Source of the DNA: Pascua guehoae
Lineage: Eukaryota > Basidiomycota > Tremellomycetes > Trichosporonales > Trichosporonaceae
Assembly (NCBI GenBank): GCA_001600415.1
Contig: BCJX01000001.1
Location: forward strand, 491,877-555,876
Length of the DNA: 64,000 bases
Direction of reading: 5' to 3'
Under the pieces are notes generated by a model. It ran no database searches. It was not told the DNA's origin and saw only the letters and a program-made list of their open reading frames with translations. Below, piece by piece: positions 31,474-41,800 of this stretch; within the stretch, counting starts at the first letter, position 1, and each line of letters starts with the position of its first letter. A program made the position numbers and the translations under genes.

Positions 31474-32660
31474 GCGCGCTAGAGTAGCCGTCCATGAGCG
31501 CGCTAGAGTAGCCGTTGAGTGTAAGTAGTCCCATCAAGTGATAGTGTTGTACAACATAGAGAATAGAGTAGCATGAAGAAGGTGTTGTATTGAGCGATGA
31601 AGCCTTGCATACATTGAATGTGCGCGCGCGAATATATGTGGCGGCGCGCCGCGGCTCAGACGCACGTGCGACGGCGCGGGCGTGCGCGTGTGTGCGTGAG
31701 GCTCGAGCCCTTACAACAGAAGAGAGATGGAGAGTTGTGCCTTTCCGTTGCAAATGTTGTATAGAGACAACCTTGTGGCTGTGTCACGGTGGAGTGGCGG
31801 GTGCGCGAGGGTAAACTATCGAGCAGTGTCGTGGCGAAGTGCTAGGTATGAGAGACTAGACTATACATTCGCCGAAGGACATGTATAAGGTCAACAGGAT
31901 ACTTGTATATATCTTCGCCGAATGTGTCCAGTATAGTGGCGCAATATGGAAGGTCCGCTGCGCGGGTGCTTTGGTGTTGCAGTTGCTGGTATTGGCGCGC
32001 GCATGGCCACATGGCTTGTAGCGCAACCCCAGGGATCAACTACCAATTTCCAGTTGCCCATCACACCACAGCGCGGCGCCGTATGCGGCGCCGCATCAAA
32101 CCCTTGGCTGTCAGTTGCCAGTTGAAGGGTGCGTTTCGCGTCCATTTCTGAGACCAAGCTACTGAGCCTGAGGCATCCTCTGCCTGCACAGGTGTACAGT
32201 AGGACGAGAGTTCTATGAGTGGCACTGTGGGTGCGTGCCACAGCCTGTGCCACCTGGCGGCACGCTCTTAAGGGTAGAAGAGCCTATCTCCGTTCTTCAT
32301 GATACTCTATCCTCCAGTTTCTACAACAGCGAAGAGCCACTGTGAGCATTTGGTTGAAGATTTGTAAACATTGATACGATGCAACATGTCCAAGTCCATC
32401 AGTCTGTTACAATGCCACATAGAACTTGTTGTTGCTCCAACCATCGTCACATCTCCAGGCCGCCAAGACTCTCTACCTGGTCACACCCTGCTACCGTCCC
32501 ATCTTGACCGCCCAGTATAGCTAACACCATCAAAGGACTACGACCGAGAGACGAGGGCCTGAGGTCAGCACGTTCCCTTGTTACGCTAGTCAGAGCAATC
32601 CCACTCTGGGGACAAGTATTCACCGTTGCCAATACAAACGTTGTTGTCTGAGTGTTAGAT
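31474..32660. other. Intergenic, pepsin-like gene to RRM-like gene A
   Basis: No supported gene. It contains a short duplicated word (gcgctagagtagccgt twice, 31478-31516), one dispersed SINE-like repeat and a short CG-rich palindrome, gcggcgccgtatgcggcgccgc (about 32073-32094). Confidence 0.5.
31589..31716 (+). repeat. Dispersed SINE-like repeat, subfamily B, copy 3
   Basis: Starts TTGAGCGATGAAGC and ends GTGAGGCTCGAGCCC. CGGCTCAGACG resembles an A box and GGCTCGAGCCC a B box. It is more diverged than the copies at 12626 and 15425, and the only one seen outside the F-box-like array. Confidence 0.55.
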
Positions 32661-33617
32661 TTAGGAAGGACTCATTTGGTTATCAAACTCACAGAGCTGC
32701 GCCGCTCTCTCGGCGTAGTAGTCAACAAAGGTTACTACTACAAACTGGCCACCCAGGGTCGGCTCCACAGTCTCGACGGCGCCGACTCTTCTGAAGAGGG
32801 GCATCACAGCCTCTGGAGACCAGTACAACACTGGCCCAACCAGGACTTGTCGTCCCTGGAGAGGACGGGTTGGAAGGGTGTGGGGCGGGGAGAGCCGGTA
32901 CTCGAGTGGCAAGCCCCTCTCGTATGTCGTAAACGACGGCGCGTATGGCGCCGGGCGGTACTCCACGTTGGTTGTCGTGCCCCGGAAGTTGTGATTCCTG
33001 TCAAAAGTCGCCCCGAAGGCCGACGAGGGGATCCAGGAGGGGGCTGGGGCGGCTGGCTTGGGTACAGTCACTTTGGGCACTTGACGAGCATACGGCGCAA
33101 ACCTTGGCCTCGGGCGTCCGCTCACGGTCCGCATGGCGGATGGCGTCTGGCGCTGTGGGGGAGTCGCCAGGACCTCGGTCTTGGGCTTGACCGGAGACTT
33201 GCCGCGCTGGCGCTTGCGCGCGCGCCGCTGTGTCGCCTGCACGTTGTCATGCCCGACAGCGAGGAGTGGGACCGGTGGCGAGATCCGATCGAGCAGGGGG
33301 GTAGCCTTCGGGGTCGAGACGAGACATTTGACCTCCGGAGATGATGTGTCGGGAGGCGGAATGGCATGGGATGCATCCTGCAGAGGGCTGACCGGGCAGC
33401 GGACCGGGCTGCCAGGCGAGCGACGCCACGAGTATGGCGAGTCATCCCGCCGGATCGGCGTGTACAACACGTCCGGGTCAATGTCCATCGGAGATCCCGC
33501 GTACGACGCGGGCGCGCAGGGGGGCGTGATGGCGCCCGAAGCCGTGGCCGAGGACGGCGCACCTGTTCCAGATGGTCCGCATGGGGTGGGTGACGGCGAC
33601 AACGACAAACGGGACAT
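32661..33617 (-). CDS. Unrecognised protein with C-terminal RRM-like segment (gene A)
   Basis: The frame from the ATG at 33617 encodes MSRLSLSPSPTPCGP and about 300 Pro/Ser/Arg-rich residues, including MDIDPDVLYTP and a basic RRARKRQRGKSPVKPK stretch, a likely nuclear signal. It ends in a segment with an RRM-like beta-alpha-beta-beta rhythm (VLVGPVLYWSPEAVMPLFRR, then QFVVVTFVDYYAERAAQLC). A phase-1 donor GTGAGT at 32692 lies at the place where gene B has its intron, so the last codons (to 32661) are probably intron and the true end lies further downstream; acceptors at about 32650 or about 32560 are possible. Upstream in-frame codons to 33971 look like leader. Function is unknown; binding of RNA or DNA is a guess. 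Confidence 0.6.
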   Translation of the reverse strand: MSRLSLSPSPTPCGPSGTGAPSSATASGAITPPCAPASYAGSPMDIDPDVLYTPIRRDDSPYSWRRSPGSPVRCPVSPLQDASHAIPPPDTSSPEVKCLVSTPKATPLLDRISPPVPLLAVGHDNVQATQRRARKRQRGKSPVKPKTEVLATPPQRQTPSAMRTVSGRPRPRFAPYARQVPKVTVPKPAAPAPSWIPSSAFGATFDRNHNFRGTTTNVEYRPAPYAPSFTTYERGLPLEYRLSPPHTLPTRPLQGRQVLVGPVLYWSPEAVMPLFRRVGAVETVEPTLGGQFVVVTFVDYYAERAAQLCEFDNQMSPS

Positions 33618-34180
33618 CTTGAGCAGTTTGACGAGGGCGGTGGCGACGGAGACGGGGCTGGGAGGCGAGCGTCGGGGGGAGACGTGGGGAGCGGTAGTGG
33701 CACCGGGCCAGAGTCGTGGGGGATGAACAAGAAGGGTATGCACAACACGCACGAAATGAAAGAAGGAGTTAGAAATTACAAGAAAGAGAATAGGCAATGG
33801 GTGGAAGAGTGATGGGAGAATGAAAGGGACACACGACACACGGCAAACACGCCATTTGCTTCCATCCTCCACCGTCCAGTGTCCAATGTGGCACCCACAA
33901 ATCCCCAGTCCACACAATGCGTCCAACCCGCATTCTCGCACCACTGGACCCGCACAATACATACTCGACATGCATTCAGCTCTTACATGCTCCTAGCTCT
34001 ACAAGACGTCGTCTCACACTCACTGACCACGCACACAGCTCACGCCTACCGCCCACACACTGAGCACCCACCCCCACTCCCCTCGTCCTGGGCCTGCTGG
34101 TTATGGGGCTCGACCTCGTCGGCGGCCCTGTACGCAAACTGGCGCTGGTACTCCACATGGCGCTCCAGGTCGTGTGTTGA
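33618..34180. other. Intergenic, genes A and B
   Basis: Promoter and leader of gene A and 3' flank of gene B. No other gene is seen. Confidence 0.5.
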
Positions 34181-35058
34181 TTAAGGTTCACTGCGACGGG
34201 GGGAACGCGAGACCGAGGCGCTGGACACGGACGGCTGGCCCTGTGCGTGTGTGGCACGGCGCACGGGCTTGGGTTGGATGATAGGCACGGCGTATGCGCA
34301 CAAGCGGCCTGTCATCAGCCATCGGTTGGGTTGTAGCCATTCAGTCCACGTGCATACTCACAACCATCAATCGCAAAGTTGCGAACTGGAATCAGTACAT
34401 GATCACAACCGGCATCCCCCGTGCCAAACTCACACATGTTGGCAGCCTGCAACGCGTCCGCGTTGCGAAAGTATACAATCGCAACGTCTCCCACGAGCTC
34501 GATGCGCACCACCGGCCCGACCTTGGCCTCGAGCGCGGCCTCGAGGTCCGTCTTGCGCACAGAGTTGGGGATGGGGAACAGTACCATCTTACGCGAGCGG
34601 GTGGGTGTGGCACGGCTCGCTTGCGTAGTGGTGAGGCGGGAGAGTATGGGGGGTGGGTCGGGTGTGTACACAGGTCGCCTGCTGGAGGGCGAGGGTGGCG
34701 TCGTGCAGTGGGGGGCGGGTGTGGGTTTGGCGCTACGGGCCATCGGGGCGGGTGTCGCACTCTGGGTCATTGGAGGGGGTGTCGTGCTGCGAGTGACCGG
34801 CAGGGGTGTCGCCCTTCGCGCATTAGATGTCGCCACGAGCGATTCGCTGCGCAGCACCGAGTCCACCATGGCGTTGGTCCAGTGACGCGTCGCCTGCGGG
34901 TGTGCGGCGGCACGCTCTGCTGGCTCGCGCAAAGGCTGTGAGCCTTGGGCGTTGCGCGAGAGGCGCAGCTTGGCCATGAACTGGACACTGTCAGCAGACG
35001 AAGGAGGATGGAGACCTACCTCATCCAGGTCGAGGTCAATGTCCATGGGCTCTCCCAT
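34181..35058 (-). CDS. Unrecognised protein with RRM-like segment (gene B, paralogue of A)
   Basis: Exons 35058-34434 and 34308-34181 give 250 residues. It starts MGEPMDIDLDLDEVG; MDID also occurs in gene A. A Thr/Pro-rich middle with repeats such as RSTTPPPMTQSATPAPMARS follows, then an RRM-like segment (KMVLFPIPNSVRKTDLEAAL, VVRIELVGDVAIVYFRNADA) ending AANMC at the phase-1 donor GTGAGT. The last exon (acceptor GCTGATGACAG) reads RLCAYAVPIIQPKPVRRA and ends RSPRRSEP. A 39-nt in-frame stretch (about 35023-34985) looks like a very short intron and may be removed. Genes A and B are adjacent, in the same direction, and share layout and intron position, so they are a tandem pair. Confidence 0.65.
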
Positions 35059-35594
35059 GGTGACTTGTGCGCAAGGATGGCGGATTGGCAATGGAGTAAC
35101 GAGTGAGGTGTGGGGTGAAGGGAGAATGTAAATAGGCAAGAAAGATGAAGAATGGAGTAAAGAGAGATGAAAGAAAGAGAAAGTGAGAAATGGACAAATT
35201 GAAAAGATTAGAAATGGCAGTCGGCAAAACATGGACAGTACGTGGCGTCCATCCTATGCACATTCCTTCCCTTCCTATACACTTCCAAACCCGACGTGTC
35301 GTTCATGACGCGTCATGTCCCTTGGGCATTTTTGCGTGTCCTCTACCCTATTTTTCGGGCATTCTGTTTGTTCCCTGCTTGTTCCTCATCGCGGCTCTGC
35401 TCGGGCGATACTTGGCCATTGCGGTGTTTGGCAAAATGGCATGACCGTGGCCATGGCTGGCACCTGGCGGTGCGCTCTACCGAGCTACAGGATACAAGCA
35501 AGCTACACGCTAAACTCATCACTCCATGCCTACTTCAGCACCCCTATCTCAATGTATCTCTTGTGACTCTTCCCCAGTGACTCTTGTCCCTTCT
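35059..35594. other. Intergenic, gene B to orphan gene
   Basis: The region next to gene B is A/G-rich on + (pyrimidine-rich leader on -). No gene is seen in the rest. Confidence 0.5.
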
Positions 35595-36280
35595 CTACAT
35601 CGCGGAGGTGGTGGCAGCGGGCGGCGGCGCGTTGATACCGCTGAGAATGCACCGATCCGTCATGAGGTTCGAGATGTCGGTAGCAGTCGTAGAGTATGCC
35701 GAAAAGCAGATTACGACTTGGGGCAACGTCTTCCCCAGGGACAGACGGCGCATAATCGCAGCCTGCACACAGGGGCAGATAACGGAGGGGAAGGGCGAGC
35801 CACCTGGCCACTGACCAACCGGGTTTAATGTCGGGTTGTTTGTGCCGTACCCCGGGGGGAAGGTAGCCAGCAAAGGACAGCCGGGAAGGGCGGAAAACCC
35901 GCCGCCGGGGAGCGGCCTCGGGGTCTGATACATGTACACGCGTGTCGACTCGGGGGCGCGCCACCCTGCATCGCGTGACGTGGACCCCAGGTCGGCCGTC
36001 GCGGTCTCGCCCTGGGTTCATCAGCAGAGCACCAACTCAGAGTCAGTGGAGGACATACCGCTGACGGCCCTGCCATACTCTCCATGGGGGCGGCATTGTT
36101 CTCCTGGCTGCCAGGGCGCGGGTTCCGGGCAAGACCGTTGACCTCGTCGTATCTGTGTGGGCTGCTGTGGACCTGAATTCATCAGCCAGGGAATAAGAAA
36201 AGGACGTGAACATCTCCAGAGGAAACGAAACGGACACACACCCTGTCGTCGAACGAGTACAGACGCCTGAAGAGCCCCAT
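35595..36280 (-). CDS. Orphan three-exon gene
   Basis: Exons 36280-36242, 36172-36059 and 36011-35595, all phase 0, give 189 residues. Exon 1 encodes MGLFRRLYSFDDR (donor GTGTGT); exon 2 starts VHSSPHRYDEVNGLARNP (acceptor TGATGAATTCAG); exon 3 starts GETATADLGSTSRDAG (acceptor GCTGATGAACCCAG). The middle, VYMYQTPRPLPGGGFSAL to GTNNPTLNPVGQWPGG, is Pro/Gly-rich; the end has a conserved-looking stretch, VVICFSAYSTTATDISNL. The model rests on three consistent phases, good acceptors and a pyrimidine-rich leader. No family is recognised and no signal peptide or membrane helix is seen. The donor of exon 1 is not the usual type. Confidence 0.6.
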
Positions 36281-36619
36281 TGTGGGCACTGTCGGCTAGG
36301 GCGATGTGGGATGGGGTGGGGAGAAGGTGGGTTTTGCGAGGAATGAAGAATTGGGGGGCTGGTAGGGGAGGATGGAACAGGGGACACTGAGAGAGAAGAG
36401 AAGAGAAGAGTAGAATGGTGAGTGGATAATGGAGAGACGTGTAAACAGGTTTAGACTGCCCGGGGGGCGCTGGGGGGCAGTGTAAAGTGGTGGCAACGAT
36501 AAAGGACCGTCAATGCGGCACCTGTCGCCATGTCGCCCCCATCTCGCGCATGCCCAGCCATGTGGCGTGCGTGTGGCATGTGGCACAATCGCCCTTCGTC
36601 AATTACATTCAATCCAATC
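36281..36619. other. Intergenic, orphan gene to GST
   Basis: Pyrimidine-rich leader of the orphan gene on -, then the 3' flank of the GST gene. Confidence 0.5.
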
Positions 36620-37706
36620 CTACGAAACGGGCTCAAACTTGACCTTGACGCCAGTCTTGTCCTTCATCCTCGCCACCCACGCCTTGACGTGGGGCACATC
36701 CGTGTGCTCCCAGAGCAGCTCGTTGACGGCGGGCGCGCCAGCCTGCGACGAGAGGTACCAGCCAAACAGGGTCGAGTCGCCGTGACCCGGCTCGTTGCCG
36801 TGGATGAACGGTCCCTGGTCGGCCAGGATCTTGTCAGCATAGGCCAGCTTGCCGCGCGCGGCCTTGGCGATCGCCTCGACCTCGCCCTTGCGCTTGGGGT
36901 TGCGCAGCCTGTCGACGCTGTCGCGCAGGCCCGCGGCGTCGTTGGCGCACTTGACCTTGAGGAAGTAGTCGGCCGAGGGGGCGTCGTTGAGCGTCCAGAA
37001 GAGCGGGCGGAAGAGGTCGCGCATCGCGGGCGCCAGCTCGAGGTCGCACCAGCGCGTGAACGACGCACCCGACTCGCCAGAGAAGAGGTTGTGCGAGGGC
37101 GTGCCGTGCGTCTTGTTCAGCTGTGCAGGTGTAAGCCAGGTAAGCAAATGAAGCAGCTCAGACTGGGCGTGCTTTCAACAGAGGATACGATTGAGCCAGA
37201 CACCCAGAATCACTGCACACACATTACAGACTCTCCACACGAATACACACCACCTCGAACGCCGCGTTTCAACCTCCTGTCCATTCCCAACTGACCAAAC
37301 TCTACTCACATACTCTGCAATCTTGAGCGAGTCGGTAATGTACTCGCCCTCCTTGGTCTTGAGCGTCGGCACCGTGACCTTGTCGTTACCCGTCTCCTTG
37401 GCGAGCTCGTTGCGGATCTGGAGGAACGTGAGGGGCACGCGGTCGTACTTGAGGCCGAGGAGGCTGGGCCATTAGCTGGTGAGCGCCGGTGGGGCGACGG
37501 GTGACACAGAGAGAGTGTGGTCGAGCTCGAGCGGCCCGGGAGCTGCACCCCAGCCATACCGCGCAGCACTCGCACATGTGCTATCGCCCAACACACGAGA
37601 CTCACGCAAAGTCAACGACGGTGCGGAGGACAAACGGGCTGTGGCTGTCCTGGCCCGCGGCGTCGGCCTCGCGCGCGACGAGGACGTAGAGCGTGTACTC
37701 TGGCAT
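36620..37706 (-). CDS. Glutathione S-transferase-like protein
   Basis: Exons 37706-37606, 37463-37310 and 37120-36620 give 251 residues. The N-terminal thioredoxin-like domain (MPEYTLYVLVAREADAA, SPFVLRTVVDFALLGLKYDR, DKVTVPTLKTKEGEYITDSL with the TVPTL turn and a D-S pair that would contact glutathione) is followed by an all-helical C-terminal domain (WCDLELAPAMRDLFRPLFW, LADQGPFIHGNEPGHGDSTL). Residue 19-25, AGQDSHSP, occupies the position of the usual catalytic Ser/Cys; a serine is present. The layout matches fungal Gst/Ure2-like and beta-etherase-like proteins, and I cannot choose between them. The probable role is glutathione conjugation or reduction in the cytosol. Confidence 0.82.
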
Positions 37707-38807
37707 CGGTGGTCGGGGTGGTGGATGTGGATGCGTGTCGCAGACGAGGTGCCGAGGTGGTTTCGGCGAGCAGAACAGCGGGCGAGGGGGAGAGACGGCG
37801 GTGCAGGTCGTGTCAAACTCTAGCTCAGATGGGTCTCATGATGGTGCTTCACCACTGGGTTCATCGGTATTTAGCCTGGTTGGGCCATGGGTTGATTGGG
37901 GACCGATGACGCTTGCCGCCGGCAATCGCCGAATTTGCCGCGTTTCGCTTTGTCATCCGGCCACGATCGGGGGCGCACGGCCACGACGCCACAGTCGCAT
38001 TTCAGGCACTGCACGCAGATAACGGAGCATGACTCGCCGCATGCCGCACAGGTCGGTGCCGTTTCGGTTCGTGGAATCGCGCGTCGTCATCGGTTCGCTT
38101 GGGCGCGTTGGGTGAGTACTGTAAAACAACTGTAAATAGGAATTTTATCTGTAAACCCTACTTAGTGGGGTACAGGATTCTGCGTCTGTGACCTGTGACA
38201 GGACCGGACAGGAGCGGATTTCGGCCAATAAAAGGTAGATTTGGCAGAAAGGATTGGAATATTGACCAAAACAACCGGACTGGGCCTCTTGTGACACTGT
38301 GACAGGACAGGATTTTTGCCGTGACGCCTGTCCTATTTACAGTTGTTTTACAGTAAACAACGCTCCGTGCGGCCTTCTTGGCACACGAGCATGCAGCGCT
38401 TGGCGGCTTGCTGACATAGATTGTCGGCCGCACGACTGCTGCGCGGATATGACTTGCTGGCAAGGTGGGAACAGTCTGGTCCGAGCTACATGGGAAGATG
38501 TCCTGTGCATATTCATCAGTCATCCATCACATGCCGCACGCGTGGCAGTGATCCGGATCGGATATCGGGCGGGTCTCGGAAAGTGTGTAGTTGATGACCA
38601 TGCATGTAAATGTAGCAATCCGTACACCGGCCCGGCGCACAGCCGCTCCCCAGCCGTCCCCTCTCCCCCATTCTAAATACTTCTGTCCCGCGGCGACCAC
38701 CTAGATTGCCGGCTGAAGCGTCTCCGCTCAACGCGTCGAAGGGCGCGTTGGGGAGCTCCACTACACATTTGGCTTTGTTGGGTCGCACCCCCGCCTCGTG
38801 TATCCGT
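37707..38807. other. Intergenic, GST to RPC2, containing a MITE
   Basis: No gene is seen. It contains the inverted-repeat element 38117-38355. The rest carries nothing recognisable. Confidence 0.5.
38117..38355. mobile_element. 239-bp MITE with perfect 25-bp inverted ends
   Basis: Bases 38117-38141 (TACTGTAAAACAACTGTAAA plus TAGGA) are the exact reverse complement of 38331-38355. Both ends start and finish with TA, so a TA target duplication with 23-bp repeats is equally possible. The inside repeats gacagga words and has no coding frame. It has the form of a Tc1/mariner-type non-autonomous element. The perfect ends suggest recent movement. Confidence 0.85.
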
Positions 38808-41800
38808 CTACACCGTGTCCTCCATCATCAAGCGGGGGAGAATGTTCATGCCGATGAGCTCCTGGATGAGGAGCTTGGCGGCATACGGCATGGTGATCTT
38901 GACGACCGCCTTGGACGAGGCGCAGCCCTTGCACCAGCCAGAGTACGCGAGCATGCCACAGGTCTCGCAGACCTCGGCGTCAAAGGCGTCGGACGAGATC
39001 ATGAGACGCTCGAGGAGGAGCTGCGTCGCGCCGTAACCGATGAGACTGGGAGTCAGTTCATGTTGTACGTGTCGGAATGGGCGAGAATGCAGAGACAAGT
39101 GTGTGCTTGTGCGCGTGCGCAGGTTCGGGGGCAAGTTCCGATGCTCGGTAACGTCCCAGCCCAGCCGTCCGCTGCACACTGGGAATCGGCCCACAGTGTC
39201 CCGTGAACACATGTGAGGCCAACAAGCTGCGCCATGCAATCTCGGCGAGGGTTCCAGGCAGAGACCATGTCTGCCTCCCGCGACGCGTGTGTGCCTAACT
39301 GCGGCGCAGCTGGACGGGATCGAGCTCATGCTGTCCGCATTGGACAGCACACTCAACCACCGAAGTGCCTTTCTACACGGCCAGACCACCAAACGCGACT
39401 CTACTCACCAATCACGCTCCATTTCACCGAGACGCAGACCACCGTCCTTGGAACGACCTTCAGTTGGCTGACGCGTGAGGTTGGCCTTTGGACCCGTCGG
39501 ACGCGCGTGCATCTTGTCCATGACCATGTGCTGGGATGTTAGGGGAAGTTCCGAGCGCGCTCTGGTGTGGGAGCAACCGCGAGAGCAGCTCAAGTCAAGC
39601 TCCGCCTGCAACTGGGGTACTCACCTTGAGCTTCTGGTAGTAGATGGGGCCAAAGTACACATAGCACTCGAGGGGCTCGCCCGTAATGCCAGACTGCAGC
39701 ATGTCCTTGCCGCCGTACGAGAAGCCGTTGTCGATGAGAATCTGCGACATGTCGACGACCTTGGAGCCGCCAAACGCCGTGCCGTACTGGAGCTTGCCAG
39801 ACACGACACCTGCCTTGCCAGAGAGTAGCTCAATCATCTTGCCGACCGTCCTGGTGGTTAGCTCTCTTAGACGCCGCGTAACCACTCACATTCGGGAGGG
39901 GAAACCGTGGGGGTTCATGATAATGTCGGGGCAGATACCCTGGTCGTTGAACGGCATGTCCTGCTGGGGCACAATCAGACCACAGACACCCTTTTGACCG
40001 TGACGCGACGAGAACTTGTCACCCAGCTCGGGACGACGCGTCTGGCGGGTGAGAATCTTGATGAGCTGGTTGCCATCTTCGGTATCGGTGACCATGACCT
40101 TGTCAATGTTGGCCGCCTCGGGGAGCTTGTGGACGACAGGCGAGGGCTTGAAGCCGACTGTGGGACCGGGGCCACGGGTGTCGATGGGGGTCTCGCGCGC
40201 GGCGAGGACGTCGCCCTGCGATACCACAGAGCCAGGCGCAACGAGACCGTCCGAGTCGAGCCACGAGAATGTGTCTGGCCGCTCGTCGACAGGTGGCATC
40301 GCGAGGCGCTCCTGCGTACCGTTGGGGAAGGAGCGGATGGGAATTGTCTGCTTCTTGAGTACGTGGCAGCGACCAAAGCCGCGGTCTGCAGATGCGCGGT
40401 TCACAATCAGCGCGTCCTCGATATCGTAGCCAGAATACGACATGACAGCAACAGTCGCGTTCTGACCAGCAGGAAGCTTGTCGTAGCCGACGAGCTCGAT
40501 TGTCTTGGTCTTGACCATTGGCTGCTGAGGGTACGTCATGAGGTAGAGAAGTGTGTCGATGCGGTTGAGCTGGTTGTACGCGATCGCGCCAATGGCCTGC
40601 TTGCCCATGGCACACTGGTACGTGTTACGCGGCGACTGGTTGTGGTGAGGGTAGGGAATGAGACCAGCGACGGCGCCGAGAATGGTAAACGGCTCGATCT
40701 CGAGGTGGGTGGTGTCTTCCGTAATCTCAGATTCGTAACATGCGATAAACGAGTCGTTCTCCTCGTTGACATCGAGGTACTCGACCAAACCAGAGCGAAG
40801 GAAGTGGTCGAACGTAACCTTGCCCGACTTGAGGAGCTTCATGTGCTCGGTCGTGACGCGAGGCTGGCCGTTCTCGACAATGATCAGCGGGCGACAGATA
40901 CGTCCTCCGTCTGATGCAATGTAGATGACGCGCTGGTGCTGGTTCATAAAGATGGAGACAAACTCGGACGTACGTCCCGAGCGACGCAGCTTGCGGAAGT
41001 TTTGGACGAATCGTCGTGGCATCGCCGTCACACCGAGCAGGGAACCGTTGACCTGGACGAGGTAGACGCCTGGGCGGTAGAGCTCGTTGCCAGTCATGAG
41101 GGAGATGTCCTCGATGCCAAGCATGAACGCCATGCGAATGAGCGAGTCCTCTGGCACGTCGGTGGTAATGTGGGTCATAAGCGCGAGGTTCTTGACGAGA
41201 CCGCACGCCTCTCCTTCTGGCGTATCCGATGGGCACAGCATACCCCATTGACTTGGTTGGAGAGCACGAGGACCAGAGACCTTGCGGGTCTTTTCGAACT
41301 GCGACGTGATACGCGTCATCATACCCAGCGCGGCAATGAAGGACAAGCGGGAAAGAACGTGGGTAACACCAGCACGCTCGACGTGGAAACGCTTGAGCGA
41401 CCAGTTACCAGTCGAGATTGAGCGCACGAATGCCGACGTGATAATGTCGCTGCCACCAGTGCGCACAAGTGTACTGGCGTCAAACGGCCCCGCGCGCGTC
41501 TTCTTCTCTAGAATCTTGTCCATCCGCTTCTTCAGGTCACTGTTGAATGTCTTGAACGAGTCCTCGAATAGCAGCGACAGCAGCTGACCAGCAAGCTCGA
41601 GACGTTTGTTTCCGACATAGTCGCGGTCATCGACCATGTTGACGTCGATCATGGCCATGAGGACACGACGCGTCATGGTAGCGAGGTAGATCGATTTCGG
41701 ACGGAAGTTCATGTCACGAACAGGTACGTGGCCGAGAACCATGGCCGCGAGCGCTTGCATGGCAATGTCGGATGGGGTCAACTTTTGGCCGCCTGCCGAG

